From assembly GCA_002346625.1 (NCBI GenBank), contig DEAF01000010.1, positions 10,386 to 74,385 on the forward strand: DNA of 64,000 nt. Reading direction: 5' to 3'. A program made the translations under genes and the position numbers. The DNA comes from Gemmatimonadales bacterium UBA2989. GTDB lineage: Bacteria > Gemmatimonadota > Gemmatimonadetes > Longimicrobiales > Gaopeijiaceae. The stretch's first letter is position 1. Every line of letters starts with the position of its first letter. The notes beneath the pieces were generated by a model. That model was not told the DNA's origin. It was given only the letters and a program-made list of their open reading frames with translations, and searched no databases. Positions 36,717 to 48,286 of the stretch are shown here, piece after piece.

Positions 36717-39700
36717 ATGAATGATTCCAATCGAGACCACAACCGTGTTCTTGCTCTAAAAAAAGCTATAGCTAGACGCATATTGGTTCTAGATGGGGCC
36801 ATGGGAACCATGATTCAGGATTACGGATTATCAGAAGAAGACTTCCGAGGTGACGTCTACAAGGATCACCACGTACCGCTAATGGGTGCCAACGATCTGC
36901 TCTCAATCACCCAACCCGAAGTAATTTATGAGATACATAAAGAATATCTAGAAGCAGGATCAGACATTATTGAAACAAATACATTCAATGCTCAAGCCAT
37001 CTCTTTGTCTGACTACGAACTTGAATCTGATGCTTACCGTATAAATGTCTCCGCAGCCATCTTGGCCCGGCGAGCAGCTGATGAAACCACTTCTCAGGAT
37101 CCTGAAAAGCCCAGATTTGTCTGTGGAATCATGGGGCCTACAAACAGAACAGCCTCTATCTCTTCTGACGTTGAAGATCCATCTTTTCGAGCTGTCAATT
37201 TCGATCAACTAGCCACAGCATACAAAGAACAAGCAAAAGGTCTACTGGAAGGGGGCGTAGACCTTATTATGGTTGAGACCATCTTCGATACCTTGAATGC
37301 AAAAGCAGCTCTCTTCGCTATCTTAGATATCTTCGATGAGAGAAAAGAGCGTGTTCCTGTGATGGTGTCGGGTACAATCACTGATGCCAGCGGACGCACC
37401 TTAAGCGGCCAGACCCCTGAAGCTTTCTATCACTCAGTTCGTCATGCAAATCTTTTCTCAGTGGGATTTAATTGTGCATTAGGTGCTAAACAGCTACGGC
37501 CCCATTTGGAGGCACTGGCTCAAGTGGCAGAGCTACCCGTGAGTTGCCATCCCAATGCTGGATTACCAAACGCTTTCGGGGAGTACGATGAAACACCTGA
37601 TACTACTTCTGAGATCATTCGTGAGTTCGCAGAATCAGGACTTGTAAATATTGTGGGTGGTTGCTGTGGAACAACGCCTGAGCATATAAAAGCTATATCA
37701 GAATCAGTTTTGGATTTAACTCCCCGAAAAATACCGTCTTTCCCTCCACACTGTCGACTAAGCGGCCTGGAGGCTCTGACTCTAGAATCAAACTCTCTCT
37801 TCGTAAACATCGGTGAGCGTACAAATGTTACAGGATCTCGTCACTTCAAAAATCTGATCATTGACGGTGATTACGAGGGGGGGGTGGAAATAGCCCGGCA
37901 GCAGGAGCAAAGTGGCGCTCAAATGCTAGACATCAATCTAGACGAAGGTCTCTTGGATTCAGTAGCCGCAATGAATCGCTTTATGAACCTACTGAGCTCT
38001 GAACCTGATATAAGCCGTATCCCTTTCGTTCTGGATTCATCACGCTGGGATGTACTGGAGGAAGGGCTCAAGTGTGTTCAAGGGAAAAGTATAGTTAACT
38101 CAATAAGCTTAAAGGACGGGGAGGATTTTTTTATCGAAAAGGTCAGACTGGCACGCCGTTATGGGGCTGCAGTAATCGTCATGGCATTCGATGAAGAAGG
38201 ACAAGCCGACACCGTAGAAAGTAGATTTTCTATTTGTGAACGTGCCTATAAGATTATGGTTGAGAAGGTAGGATTTCCTCCCGAAGATATCATCTTTGAC
38301 CCCAATATCTTTCCGGTAGGAACTGGGATTCAAGAGCACAACAATTACGCTAAAGACTTTTTTGAAGCAACACGTCAAATCAAAGAACACTTAGCTCATG
38401 CCTATGTTAGCGGAGGTGTAAGTAATGTCTCATTTGCCTTCCGTGGCAGTACACATGTACGTGAAGCTATGCACTCCGTATTCCTATATCACGCTGTTAG
38501 GGCTGGCCTAGATATGGCTATTGTAAACGCAGGAGCATTACCCGTTTACGATGATATCCAACCCGATCTTTTGGAGGCCATAGAAGACATACTCTTGAAT
38601 AGACACCCCGATGCCACTGAACGTATGACATTACTAGCTGAGCAGTACTCCAATGCTCCAGGAATAGATAAAGAGATAGAGACTTGGAGATCGGAATCAG
38701 TTGAAAGTCGTATCCGGTACTCCCTAATACATGGGATTACTGAATATATCATAGACGACACCGAGGAAGCTCGTCAGAAGTCAGACCAGGCATTAGAAGT
38801 AATAGAAGGTCCACTTATGGATGGCATGCAAGTAGTAGGAGATCTATTCGGATCAGGTAAGATGTTTCTTCCGCAAGTTGTTAAAAGTGCCCGTGTGATG
38901 AAAAAAGCAGTTGCTCATCTGGAACCCTTTATTGATGCTGAAAATACAAATGGAAAAAGTATAAAGTCTGCAGGTAAGATTATATTGGCCACAGTAAAGG
39001 GAGACGTGCATGATATAGGTAAAAATATAGTCTCAGTAGTACTGCAGTGTAATGGATATACGGTAGTAGATCTGGGTGTTATGGTTCCAGCCCAAACTAT
39101 TCTCGGAGAAGCACAAAATCAGAAAGCTGATGCTATCGGCCTGAGCGGGCTAATCACACCATCGTTGTTCCAAATGGCCCATGTGGCATCTGAGATGGAA
39201 CGCTTGGACTTCGATCTCCCTCTGTTAATCGGAGGGGCCACCACATCTCGCAAGCATACTGCAGTCAGAATTGATGAGAATTATCATGGTCCAACAATCC
39301 ACGTTACAGATGCGTCACGATGTGTACCCGTACTCCGTAAAATCCTTAATGAGGATAGTCGCGAAGAATTCATTAAAGATTTAGAGGATACCTACAGGCT
39401 TGAGCGCAAAAATCACGCTGCTAAGAGCAAAAAATCACGCCTGATCCCACTAGAGAAAGCACGAGATAATAGATTAGATGTCAACTGGGATAACAACGGA
39501 TTGGTAATTCCCCAAGATATTGGAATTCATTTTTTTGAAGAATATCCTATATCTGAACTACTAGATTACATCGACTGGACTCCCTTTTTCCAGGCCTGGG
39601 AGATCAAAGGAAATTTCCCCGCAGTTTTGGAATCATTAGATACCAGAGATCCTGCTAATAACCTGTACAACGACGCATTAAAGCTACTAGATAGAATCGT

Positions 39701-40427
39701 GGAAAATAAACTTATCCGTGCAACTGCTATATCTGGTCTGTTTCCAGCCCAAAGTGTTGGGGACGACATTGAGATTCAAGACAAAAATAATCAGTGGAAG
39801 ACGATCTACGGACTCCGGCAACAATTTTCAAAGCAACCTGGCCGTCCAAACTTATGCCTTTCTGATTTTGTCGCACCCAAAGATTCAGGAATCCAAGACC
39901 ATATGGGTGCCTTTGTAGTAACAGCAGGAATAGGTCTGGATAAGTTGTGTGAATCTTTGGAAAAAGAAGGGAACGATTACGAAAGCATCATGGCTAAAGC
40001 ACTGGCAGATCGTTTAGCAGAAGCACTAGCAGAGCGTATGCATGAGATGGTTAGATCTGAGCTCTGGGGATATGCTAAGAACGAGAGACTATCAAACGAA
40101 GAACTTATAGCAGAAGATTATACGGGAATCCGACCGGCTCCTGGCTATCCGGCTTGCCCAGATCATACCCAAAAGAGAACCCTCTTTGATTTGCTGGACG
40201 CAGAACATAAAGTCGGAGTACACCTGACAGAAAGTTATGCTATGCTACCTAGTTCCTCCGTAGCAGGATGGTACCTTGCCCATCCAGATGCCCATTATTT
40301 TGGGGTCGGACGCATAGGTCATGACCAAGTAGCTGACTATGCAAATCGTAGGTCGATAACAATCAAAGAAGCCGAGCAATGGCTACTACCTAATTTGGAT
40401 TACGATCCTGGGAACAAGGATTCATAA
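36717..40427 (+). CDS. metH: Cobalamin-dependent methionine synthase
   Basis: 1236 residues, full-length MetH. It comprises a homocysteine-binding domain (about 15-325, zinc cysteines in FNCALGA and VGGCCGTT), a pterin-binding methyl-THF domain (about 350-610), a B12 cap (about 645-740), a cobalamin-binding domain with base-off ligand His765 in GDVHDIGKN, and a C-terminal reactivation domain binding SAM (about 900-1225, with [12 protein letters not shown]). It transfers the methyl group from methyl-THF to homocysteine. No ribosome binding site is evident at the ATG. It is preceded by a SAM-II-like leader with a terminator and is convergent with the metF-like gene. Confidence 0.98.
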   Translation: MNDSNRDHNRVLALKKAIARRILVLDGAMGTMIQDYGLSEEDFRGDVYKDHHVPLMGANDLLSITQPEVIYEIHKEYLEAGSDIIETNTFNAQAISLSDYELESDAYRINVSAAILARRAADETTSQDPEKPRFVCGIMGPTNRTASISSDVEDPSFRAVNFDQLATAYKEQAKGLLEGGVDLIMVETIFDTLNAKAALFAILDIFDERKERVPVMVSGTITDASGRTLSGQTPEAFYHSVRHANLFSVGFNCALGAKQLRPHLEALAQVAELPVSCHPNAGLPNAFGEYDETPDTTSEIIREFAESGLVNIVGGCCGTTPEHIKAISESVLDLTPRKIPSFPPHCRLSGLEALTLESNSLFVNIGERTNVTGSRHFKNLIIDGDYEGGVEIARQQEQSGAQMLDINLDEGLLDSVAAMNRFMNLLSSEPDISRIPFVLDSSRWDVLEEGLKCVQGKSIVNSISLKDGEDFFIEKVRLARRYGAAVIVMAFDEEGQADTVESRFSICERAYKIMVEKVGFPPEDIIFDPNIFPVGTGIQEHNNYAKDFFEATRQIKEHLAHAYVSGGVSNVSFAFRGSTHVREAMHSVFLYHAVRAGLDMAIVNAGALPVYDDIQPDLLEAIEDILLNRHPDATERMTLLAEQYSNAPGIDKEIETWRSESVESRIRYSLIHGITEYIIDDTEEARQKSDQALEVIEGPLMDGMQVVGDLFGSGKMFLPQVVKSARVMKKAVAHLEPFIDAENTNGKSIKSAGKIILATVKGDVHDIGKNIVSVVLQCNGYTVVDLGVMVPAQTILGEAQNQKADAIGLSGLITPSLFQMAHVASEMERLDFDLPLLIGGATTSRKHTAVRIDENYHGPTIHVTDASRCVPVLRKILNEDSREEFIKDLEDTYRLERKNHAAKSKKSRLIPLEKARDNRLDVNWDNNGLVIPQDIGIHFFEEYPISELLDYIDWTPFFQAWEIKGNFPAVLESLDTRDPANNLYNDALKLLDRIVENKLIRATAISGLFPAQSVGDDIEIQDKNNQWKTIYGLRQQFSKQPGRPNLCLSDFVAPKDSGIQDHMGAFVVTAGIGLDKLCESLEKEGNDYESIMAKALADRLAEALAERMHEMVRSELWGYAKNERLSNEELIAEDYTGIRPAPGYPACPDHTQKRTLFDLLDAEHKVGVHLTESYAMLPSSSVAGWYLAHPDAHYFGVGRIGHDQVADYANRRSITIKEAEQWLLPNLDYDPGNKDS

Positions 40428-40457
40428 TTTTATAGGAATCCTAGCAGATTTCTTTCT

Positions 40458-41354
40458 TTAGATGACAGAGGATTGTTCTAAAATTTTTTTAAGACGGTCA
40501 TGTACTCGCTTATAGCCAAGGTTGCTCAGGTAGATATTCTTAGCGCCGACACCCTTAAGTGCTCTGATAGTTCTTACTACCACTGCTTCTGGTGTATCTC
40601 CAGCATCGAACTCACGGGTAAGTTCATCAATAGGAACTGGTAAAAAATCATCCAACCTCTTCAAGGTTACAGGTTTAGCATTCCAATAGTAGAAGACACC
40701 AAACAAACCTGGAATTTTCACATTACGCTTATCACACTCTTCGAGGAATTCCGCTACTAAATCCACACTGTGATGTGATACAATCTGTGTTAGATAGAAA
40801 TCTGCTAAAAAATCTCCTGAGGTCAGATAATCTATCTGTTTTAATAAATCTTTGTGTGGGTTAATCCAGCCACCCAGGGAAATTTCAGGTTGACGTTTCC
40901 GGATCTGCTCACGGAGAAAATAAGAGTGAGGGACACACCTAGGTAAACCGACCGACTTATCGCCACCCACTACCACTATGGATTTGCATCCGAGAGAATG
41001 GGCTCGATCAGCAAAATTTAGGCAGTATTCTAAAGTGTGTTTACAAGTTAGAAAGGGGACAAATCGTGAGATTGGAATTTCAGAGCCCATGTTGGCTTCC
41101 AAATAAGACAAGCTCTCCTCTTCACTCAACCCCACAGCCTGATCTGTGAGAAACACAAAAAAATCATTAAGAACTAGATCTTGCATGGAATAGTTAATAG
41201 TAGCCAACCTATTAGTATCCGATGATTCTATAATATCTTTTTCGGGAGGACGAAGCTCTATCGTAGTAACTGAGCCAGGTCTTCGGAGTCTTTCTGCTAA
41301 ATTCAACTTCGAGGAATCTGTGACCTCGTTACAATTCATCTGTGACATATTCAT
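40458..41354 (-). CDS. metF: Methylenetetrahydrofolate reductase-like protein
   Basis: 298 residues with the MTHFR TIM-barrel pattern. The catalytic Glu is in TTIELRPP (FEFFPP in typical MetF), VVVGGDKSVG stands in place of the LRGD flavin-binding segment, and GWINPHKD and QIVSHH follow. It is a divergent member: several usual MetF motifs are altered, so physiological substrate and electron donor are less certain. The location next to metH, tail to tail, supports a role supplying methyl-THF. The gene starts 2 bases after pepP, in the same direction. Confidence 0.8.
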   Translation of the reverse strand: MNMSQMNCNEVTDSSKLNLAERLRRPGSVTTIELRPPEKDIIESSDTNRLATINYSMQDLVLNDFFVFLTDQAVGLSEEESLSYLEANMGSEIPISRFVPFLTCKHTLEYCLNFADRAHSLGCKSIVVVGGDKSVGLPRCVPHSYFLREQIRKRQPEISLGGWINPHKDLLKQIDYLTSGDFLADFYLTQIVSHHSVDLVAEFLEECDKRNVKIPGLFGVFYYWNAKPVTLKRLDDFLPVPIDELTREFDAGDTPEAVVVRTIRALKGVGAKNIYLSNLGYKRVHDRLKKILEQSSVI

Positions 41355-41356
41355 AA

Positions 41357-42721
41357 TTAATCTCTAATAGATCCAACTAGAGATTCGATTTCTTCAGCAG
41401 TTACAGGCAAGGATGCAGTAAGTACTTCATTGCCATCGGATGTCACCAAGACATCGTCCTCAATCCTTACACCTATCCCTATATATTCAGATAAAACTTC
41501 ATCTTTAACTTCAATGGAACTAACAGGGCTTGGGATAAAATAAAGACCAGGTTCAACTGTTAGGACCATCCCAGGTTCTAGAATGCGTGGCTTTTTTCCA
41601 AACGTATAATCTCCAACATCATGAACATCTAAACCTAACCAGTGCGAAGTCTGGTGCGGGAAAAATGGCTTATAGATCTCGTCCTCAATGATTTTGTCTT
41701 TATCGCCATTGAGAATGCCCAATTCCATAAGACCTTGAATCAACACATCTAGAGAATTCAGATGTATTTGATCCACACTGACACCAGGACGAATAGTTTC
41801 AATTGCCTCACGGTTTGCACAAAGCACTATCTCATAAATATCATTCTGCCTATCCGAGAAACGTCCCGATATCGGTAAAGTCCTAGTAATATCAGCATTA
41901 TAGAGATCTACCTCAGCACCTGCATCCACCAAAACAAGATCCCCATTTTCAAGAGTACAATTGTTAGAAACATAGTGGAGGATAGTGGAATTAGATCCAG
42001 ATCCGACAATTGTAGTATATGCTGGGCCCCAGGCACCCCTCTTTCGGAATTCTGAATCAAGTACTGCCTCGATCTCCCATTCTCCCACTCCCGGTCGAAT
42101 AGCAGGTAACATTTCCTGATAAGCTTGGACGGTCACAACCGCAGCTTGGCGTATTCTTTCCACCTCTTCTGGATCCTTAACGATACGCATAGGATCCAAT
42201 ACCATTCCGGGATCCGCTACTGACTGTGGTCCTAAAATTCTGCGAGAACGTCCTATTCTAGCTGTAGTAAGAGATTGTATGACAAGTTGTTCTATGCGAG
42301 ATCCAGATCCGAGCCGAAAAAAAATTGTTTCGGCTGGCGACAATAATCGTGGTAGGTATTTTTCGAGATCTTCCAAAGAATATACCTCGTCAGCACAAAA
42401 AATATCTTTAGCTTCATCTAGCCCCAATCTTTTGCCATCCCAACGCTCTTTTTCCTCATCCCGAGGTTGGATAAAAAGCACAAAACTACCACTGTCTCCG
42501 TTGGGATTTAAAACAGCTAGAGATCCAGGATCTACTACTCCAGTAAGGTAGAATAATTCACTGTCCGCTCTGTAACGGAATTCTGTATCCCTTGATTTCA
42601 TGCTCACAGGTGCTGCTGGAAGCACCATTACCGATCCTTCCATATTCTCGAAAATCTTCTTGCGCCGAGCACAGAATATTTCCTGAGAAAACCCCAGCAT
42701 AGGTTCGTAGCAATGATTCAA
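41357..42721 (-). CDS. pepP: Xaa-Pro aminopeptidase (M24B)
   Basis: 454 residues. The N-terminal creatinase-like domain is about 1-170 and the C-terminal pita-bread metallopeptidase follows. The dinuclear metal ligands are visible: two Asp in DAGAEVDLYNADITRT, His in HWLGLDVHDVG, Glu in VEPGLYF and Glu in VRIEDDVLV. It removes N-terminal residues preceding proline. There is no signal peptide, so it is cytoplasmic. It is 21 bases from the upstream S9 peptidase gene, so several peptide-degrading functions may be cotranscribed. Confidence 0.95.
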   Translation of the reverse strand: MNHCYEPMLGFSQEIFCARRKKIFENMEGSVMVLPAAPVSMKSRDTEFRYRADSELFYLTGVVDPGSLAVLNPNGDSGSFVLFIQPRDEEKERWDGKRLGLDEAKDIFCADEVYSLEDLEKYLPRLLSPAETIFFRLGSGSRIEQLVIQSLTTARIGRSRRILGPQSVADPGMVLDPMRIVKDPEEVERIRQAAVVTVQAYQEMLPAIRPGVGEWEIEAVLDSEFRKRGAWGPAYTTIVGSGSNSTILHYVSNNCTLENGDLVLVDAGAEVDLYNADITRTLPISGRFSDRQNDIYEIVLCANREAIETIRPGVSVDQIHLNSLDVLIQGLMELGILNGDKDKIIEDEIYKPFFPHQTSHWLGLDVHDVGDYTFGKKPRILEPGMVLTVEPGLYFIPSPVSSIEVKDEVLSEYIGIGVRIEDDVLVTSDGNEVLTASLPVTAEEIESLVGSIRD

Positions 42722-42742
42722 ATCTCTTCTCCAACGTTACTA

Positions 42743-44944
42743 TTAATTCAACTTTACAGCAGATCTTTCATTAACAAGCCAGTAATGGAACCAACTACGG
42801 ATCCTTTCTAGCCGATCTACCAATAGCCACGGCTCACCTGTTCTCGACAAGCCGTGTGAGGATCTTGGATAGCGAACCATCTCTACAGGAACTCCCAATT
42901 TCTTAAGAGACATAAACCATTGTTCTCCGTCACCAATAGGTGTTCGAAAATCTTGCTCGCTGTGAATAATCAGAGTAGGAGCAGTAACATTTTCAACATA
43001 AGAGATAGGAGATAGACGCCTATATAGATCTCTCCGCTCCCAAGGTTGCCCATAGAATTCCTGTCTGGTCAGCTCCTGGGCATCCGAGGATCCCCACCAA
43101 CTCTCCCAATTAGATATAGATCGAGAAGTAACTGCAGCATGGAAGCGATCTGAGGTAGCAGTAAGCCAGTTAGTCATGTACCCCCCATAACTTCCCCCAG
43201 AGACTCCGAGTCTCATGGGATCCACATCGGGGTACTTAGCCAATACTGAATCTATCCCCGACAGGAAATCTTCACTGTCCATAATACCCCACTGCCCTCT
43301 CGTAGAGTATTTGAAGTCATGACCGTATCCGCTCGATCCTCTAGGGTTGGAGTATAGGACAAAGAAACCCGATGCTGACAAAACATGGAACGTAGGAAAG
43401 AACGTATTGCCATATGCACCATGAGGCCCTCCATGGATCTTCAAGATCAGGGGATACTTCGGACCTGGTTGGTGAATAGTATCAGGAGTAGAATAATAGT
43501 TTACTGGTTTAATAACCCATCCTTCGATCTTCACACTATCACTTACAGTCCAAGTGATATGTTCAGGTGTTACCAGGGCAACATCAGACATCCAATATTG
43601 GTTCAGCATGGTCGCTTGACGTTCTCCGGTACCATCCCCACGTGCAATAAATAGTTCAGTAGGATTCACGGCATCAGTAGCTACATAGGCCATTATGTGA
43701 CCGCGCTCTGAGAATGAAATGCTACTCAGACGTCGTTCGCCACGGGTGACTTGAGTGACAGGGCCTCCAGAAGCGGGTACTCGGAAGAGATGACGATCCC
43801 CTCCTGTTGATGCTTCAAATAGGATACCCGTTCCGTCTGCAGTCCATTGCGGAAAACCAGGGTCTAGATCCCAGTTCACAGTAAGATTTACAGGAGAACT
43901 TTTGAAACGGCCATCTGATCCGATATCCACAACCATGATATCCCTATGCCCTAACCGTTCAGACATGTAATGGAATGCTAGACGTCTCCCTTCTGGAGAA
44001 GGAGATGGTGATCTTTCGGATCCTGGGTTGGCAGTGATTTTAGCTACTGATCCATCAGTGACACGTACAACCCAGATGTCCTGAGTAAGATTTCTGTTGT
44101 CTTCATCGTTCTGTAGCTCGTCTCCAGTGAAAAAAAGAACGTTGCCATCAGAAGACCAAGTCACAGAAGATTTATCAAAGGGCAGATCTGTTAATTGGCG
44201 AGGGACTCCGCCATTAGCAGAAACTAGATAGAGATCCTCAACATCTTTGACAGATGGATGAGGCAAAAATGTAAGCGTTCCATCACTTTTATAGCGTGAT
44301 GACGTTATAACCCTGCCATCGAAACGCTCGGGGTTTACATTATTCGAAATGGCATCAGGTGCCACCCATCCTTCTTTTTCTACCACTGACAGGTTTTCTG
44401 GACTAGACAGATAGGCTATCCACTGACCGTCTTGCGACCATACAGGATTACCTCTTACACCATCAATATGAAAAGCTTCTCCACCTTTTGCCGTCACTCT
44501 TACAAACCAAGTTGAATTTTCATCTTTCCCACGCTTTGAAGTGAAGGATAGAAGAGATCCATCAGGTGACCATATCGGAGAATGGGAATCTTCCGTTGGA
44601 TCAGTAAACCGATATGCATCACCAGCAGGAAGTCCGTTTTCAAGCGACTGCATCCAAATCTCACGCTGTCGCCTATTCTCATCCTCAATAATGGTTGTCA
44701 CCGTGAAAGCCACTAGATCTCCAGGAGGCGACACGGATACGTCATCCACTGTTACAATTTTGTAATAGTCCTCAGGCTGGAAACCACGTCTCTGGCCAAG
44801 AATGGGATTAAATCCGCCCAGGACAAGTGAAGACAGTAAGACTGATATAATCAGTATATCAGTCCTTATATCTACAGGACTTTTTCTATTGGTAGCCCAA
44901 ACACGTATTAGGTCTACTATATTTATAGGATGTTCTGCCACCAT
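42743..44944 (-). CDS. Exported S9 prolyl oligopeptidase-family peptidase
   Basis: 733 residues. A hydrophobic segment at about 28-50 (ILIISVLLSSLVLGG) acts as signal anchor or signal peptide behind a charged N-terminal stretch. WD40-like/TolB propeller repeats cover about 60-470. The C-terminal alpha/beta-hydrolase has nucleophile Ser in GVSGGSYGGYM, Asp in HSEQDFRTP and His in PRSSHGLSR. This is the dipeptidyl/acylaminoacyl peptidase class, expected in the periplasm, feeding on peptides. It is the first gene of the minus-strand set with pepP and the metF-like gene, and divergent from the TonB receptor. Confidence 0.93.
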   Translation of the reverse strand: MVAEHPINIVDLIRVWATNRKSPVDIRTDILIISVLLSSLVLGGFNPILGQRRGFQPEDYYKIVTVDDVSVSPPGDLVAFTVTTIIEDENRRQREIWMQSLENGLPAGDAYRFTDPTEDSHSPIWSPDGSLLSFTSKRGKDENSTWFVRVTAKGGEAFHIDGVRGNPVWSQDGQWIAYLSSPENLSVVEKEGWVAPDAISNNVNPERFDGRVITSSRYKSDGTLTFLPHPSVKDVEDLYLVSANGGVPRQLTDLPFDKSSVTWSSDGNVLFFTGDELQNDEDNRNLTQDIWVVRVTDGSVAKITANPGSERSPSPSPEGRRLAFHYMSERLGHRDIMVVDIGSDGRFKSSPVNLTVNWDLDPGFPQWTADGTGILFEASTGGDRHLFRVPASGGPVTQVTRGERRLSSISFSERGHIMAYVATDAVNPTELFIARGDGTGERQATMLNQYWMSDVALVTPEHITWTVSDSVKIEGWVIKPVNYYSTPDTIHQPGPKYPLILKIHGGPHGAYGNTFFPTFHVLSASGFFVLYSNPRGSSGYGHDFKYSTRGQWGIMDSEDFLSGIDSVLAKYPDVDPMRLGVSGGSYGGYMTNWLTATSDRFHAAVTSRSISNWESWWGSSDAQELTRQEFYGQPWERRDLYRRLSPISYVENVTAPTLIIHSEQDFRTPIGDGEQWFMSLKKLGVPVEMVRYPRSSHGLSRTGEPWLLVDRLERIRSWFHYWLVNERSAVKLN

Positions 44945-45160
44945 ATTATCCGTATCATTTTCAATTAGAGAATTATCTAAAATAAACTTTTAACTGCAAA
45001 ACTAATACCAATACTTACAGTAGCAGACTCTTATAAGTCATCTGTCCTAGGAGTTTGGATAAATCTAATTCCACTGACAAGCAACTTACTTAAGTCCTAA
45101 ACTATCTCGCCAACGATGGTGTAAACTCGGCAGTATTCTTGGTAAACGAAAAAAGTTTGT

Positions 45161-47320
45161 ATGGAAAGCAATATAAAATTATGTGGTGTAGAAAACCGAC
45201 TAATACCTATGACTTATAATTGTGTCCTGAGCTCAAAAACTTGGCAGACAGGTATATTGATCCTAGCTATCACCTTATTCAGTGGAATCATTAACGTCAT
45301 TTTTGCTCAGGAATATCCGGACAGCGTAGTACCACTCGATTCCGTAGTTGTAACAATAACCCGAGGCACCGATGCGATAGGACAGATACCTTTTGCAGTC
45401 TCGGTCCAGGGGCAACGAAATCTTCAGCTCGGCAATACCGGATTTTCACTAGAAGAAGCCCTCCAAGGCATCCCTGGTGTGCAAGTGCAAAATCGCTATA
45501 ACTATACGGTAGGTGAACGTATATCTATACGCGGACTAGGGGCACGAGCACAGTTCGGAGTGCGCGGCATAAAGATCTTCGTGGATGGCATTCCGGCAAC
45601 CTTGGCAGACGGACAATCCACCCTAGACCATCTAGACATTGGGTCACTGGGACGAGCAGAAATTATACGAGGACCAGCCTCCGCAATTTACGGAAACGGA
45701 GGCGGAGGGGTGATTAGCTTTGAGACTGTACAGCCAGCTGATGTTCCTATACAACAGGAAATTAAAGCAATCTCAGGTGGAAACGGCCTATTGCGCCTAC
45801 AGAGCACCACGTCAGGAACGTCCAACAAGACCTCTTATCTAATTAACATCGCTAATCTTTCTTACGATGGATTCCGCATACATCCTAATAACCCATCGGA
45901 TTTCTTTGGAGGCGCAGATCGACTCAATATAAACACACAGATACGCACTGAATTGGCTGGAGGGTCTCTTAGTGTGACAGCGAATATGTTTGATCTGGAC
46001 GGAGAAAATCCTGGCCAATTAAATCGTTCAGATCTGGAAGCAGGGCTTCTATCGGCCAGGAGTTTCAATGTGAAGCAGAAATCCGGTAAATCTGTCCACC
46101 AAGGGCAACTGGGAGTTGCATGGTCAGGATCTCTTGGAAATTTAAGCACCCGAATATCGGGATGGGGTTTATTTAGGAATATGGACAATCCGATTCCTCC
46201 TAGGATCATAGACTTAGAACGCAAAGCCTGGGGAGGACGAATGGCCATAACCTCACAGACTTCCGACCAAGACAGTAAGATGACATGGACAGCCGGAATC
46301 GACGTGGACTTTCAGCGAGACAATCGCCTGAACTTTGAAAACAACGGAGGTGCAAGAGGAGCTTTAACTTTAGATCAACTCGAAACCGTATCAGCCACTG
46401 GTCTTTTTGTTCAGATTAGGACACCACTGTCTGAGCGACTTTGGGCATTAGGAAGTCTGCGCTATGATCGCTTCCATTTCGAGGCAGACGATCATTTGAT
46501 CACAGATGAAAATCCTAACGAGTCCGGGAAACGAACCATGGAGGCTATCAGTCCCACGTTAGGAATAGACATACGGGTTAATCCAAATTTAAATCTCTAT
46601 GGAAACGTAGCTACATTATTGGACACACCATCTACTACAGAACTTGTAAATCGTCCTGGTGGCGACGGTGGCTTCAATCCTAATCTGGAGCCACAGAAAG
46701 GTGTTAGCGGAGAGATAGGGATCAGAGGTCAACTTAAAACCTTTTTGGGTTACGAAGGCAATATGTTCATAACCAGACGAACCAATGAGCTCGTACCATT
46801 CGAAGAAGAGTCTCAACCAGGTCGTACATTTTTCCGTAACAGCGGATCATCCAAGTATCAAGGATTGGAAGGATCAATTCACGCAATACTTCCCAAAAAC
46901 ATTTATACTAAAGTTACATACACATTTGTGGATGCAATTTTTACAGATTTTGTGCCGGGCAATAGCGATGGTAAGGTGTTCAACGGCAACAAGATTCCTG
47001 GACTAACAAGACACCGACTGGACGGCTTACTCAGAATGACAAAAGGATCATGGTTCGGTGAGATCAGAGGTGACTATGTCGGAGGAATCGCAGCAAACGA
47101 CTCTAACAGCGAGTTCAGTTCTTCTTATTCCCTCTGGGAATTGCGTACAGGTCTGAATGAGTTGCACTTAGGCAGAATGGTATTGTCTCCTTTCGCTGGA
47201 GTTACCAATCTCTTCAACAAGATCTACGCAGCGGCAATTACAGTGAACGCTTTCGGGGGGCGCTTCTATGATCCCGGTCCTAGGAGATCGTTCTTTACAG
47301 GAATGAGAGTAACTTTCTAG
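45161..47320 (+). CDS. TonB-dependent outer-membrane receptor
   Basis: 719 residues. A signal peptide with core ILILAITLFSGIINVIFAQ is followed by a TonB-box-like PLDSVVVTITRG, a plug domain (about 65-175: IPFAVSVQ, SLEEALQGIPGVQVQ, ISIRGLGARAQFG, RAEIIRGPASAIYGNG) and a 22-strand-type barrel ending in aromatic Phe (GMRVTF). The plug is closest in flavour to siderophore/FecA-like receptors, but the substrate cannot be told. There is no carboxypeptidase-like N-terminal domain. It is followed after 1 base by a small outer-membrane protein gene. Confidence 0.92.
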   Translation: MESNIKLCGVENRLIPMTYNCVLSSKTWQTGILILAITLFSGIINVIFAQEYPDSVVPLDSVVVTITRGTDAIGQIPFAVSVQGQRNLQLGNTGFSLEEALQGIPGVQVQNRYNYTVGERISIRGLGARAQFGVRGIKIFVDGIPATLADGQSTLDHLDIGSLGRAEIIRGPASAIYGNGGGGVISFETVQPADVPIQQEIKAISGGNGLLRLQSTTSGTSNKTSYLINIANLSYDGFRIHPNNPSDFFGGADRLNINTQIRTELAGGSLSVTANMFDLDGENPGQLNRSDLEAGLLSARSFNVKQKSGKSVHQGQLGVAWSGSLGNLSTRISGWGLFRNMDNPIPPRIIDLERKAWGGRMAITSQTSDQDSKMTWTAGIDVDFQRDNRLNFENNGGARGALTLDQLETVSATGLFVQIRTPLSERLWALGSLRYDRFHFEADDHLITDENPNESGKRTMEAISPTLGIDIRVNPNLNLYGNVATLLDTPSTTELVNRPGGDGGFNPNLEPQKGVSGEIGIRGQLKTFLGYEGNMFITRRTNELVPFEEESQPGRTFFRNSGSSKYQGLEGSIHAILPKNIYTKVTYTFVDAIFTDFVPGNSDGKVFNGNKIPGLTRHRLDGLLRMTKGSWFGEIRGDYVGGIAANDSNSEFSSSYSLWELRTGLNELHLGRMVLSPFAGVTNLFNKIYAAAITVNAFGGRFYDPGPRRSFFTGMRVTF

Positions 47321-47321
47321 C

Positions 47322-47882
47322 ATGAACTTCCACTTAACTACTAAGTCCTTCGGCCATCTACCTATTATTCATCATCTCTTAATTTTTTACCTGATTTCCA
47401 GCAGCCTGGCTTATGCTCCTTCGCATATTGGTGCCCAATCTCCGTACGAAAAAGACCAAATGGGATTTCGGATCGGAGTTACAGCTGGAGGAATCGGATC
47501 ATGGGGTATCTCTTTTGAGTTACGCCGGGGTAACCGCAGTCTAGACTTAAACTTAGCCACATTCGATTTTAAGGATGTGAGCTTAGCAGTCACTGGAAAA
47601 CAGTACCTGGGAAATCGTAAACTCCAGCCATTCTTAGGAATTGGTATATGGGGGGTAAATGCATACCCTAAAGATCATATTGAGCGAACAGGCAGAGCAC
47701 TGCTACTCAGAATTCCTTTAGGGGTGGATTGGAGATTAGCTGATGCTCATTCCCTGGGAGGGAGTATTGCACTCAATGAAGGCCTATGGGTTCAGCGTGC
47801 CAATCAGAAAGATGATAGACCTATAAGCCGTAGACCTGTCTTCCTGCCAGGCTTTTACTACAGAGTCCTTAGTAACCCGTGA
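47322..47882 (+). CDS. Small exported protein, probable outer-membrane beta-barrel
   Basis: 186 residues with a signal-peptide-like N terminus ending near AHIGAQ/APSHIGAQ. The mature part is rich in glycine and aromatics in alternating strands (MGFRIGVTAGGIGSWGISFEL) and could form a small eight-stranded barrel. I recognise no named family. It starts 1 base after the TonB receptor stop, so the two are cotranscribed and may act together. Confidence 0.7.
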   Translation: MNFHLTTKSFGHLPIIHHLLIFYLISSSLAYAPSHIGAQSPYEKDQMGFRIGVTAGGIGSWGISFELRRGNRSLDLNLATFDFKDVSLAVTGKQYLGNRKLQPFLGIGIWGVNAYPKDHIERTGRALLLRIPLGVDWRLADAHSLGGSIALNEGLWVQRANQKDDRPISRRPVFLPGFYYRVLSNP

Positions 47883-47917
47883 CCGATTCCGTAGTTGCAA
47901 TTACGAAATGTTCTCAT

Positions 47918-48220
47918 TTATCTCTTGCAGTAAGCTTCAAAATTTTTTGCATAATCTGCAGCTAACTGTGAAAAATATATGGCGCCTTGAGCCATTTTAT
48001 CTGCACCTTCTTCATCACCTGCATTTCGCATTCCATCTGATTTTTCTAGTAAGTCCCCAGCTGCTAGCAAGAAAAATCCGGATGCTGCACTTATTTTTCC
48101 ACAATCCTCCGGCTTCCAAAGCCCTATAGCTGATCCTCTTTCCTGTACTGAACCAGCACATCCTAGTAAGGGGATCAGTAGAGTTATTAATATGGTTAAG
48201 TTTTTTCTTACATTACTCAT
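47918..48220 (-). CDS. Small predicted lipoprotein
   Basis: 100 residues. A short basic N terminus, a hydrophobic core (LTILITLLIPLLG) and a lipobox LLGC with Cys at position 21 point to a lipoprotein. The rest is helical, with no recognised domain. AAGGA lies about 10 bases before the ATG. The gene is 66 bases downstream of the small membrane protein gene on the same strand. Confidence 0.68.
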   Translation of the reverse strand: MSNVRKNLTILITLLIPLLGCAGSVQERGSAIGLWKPEDCGKISAASGFFLLAAGDLLEKSDGMRNAGDEEGADKMAQGAIYFSQLAADYAKNFEAYCKR

Positions 48221-48286
48221 ATTTTCTCTTCCTTAGGGTTGAGTGGGGATAATTCTAACATTTATTCCCGTAAGGAACCACCATCT

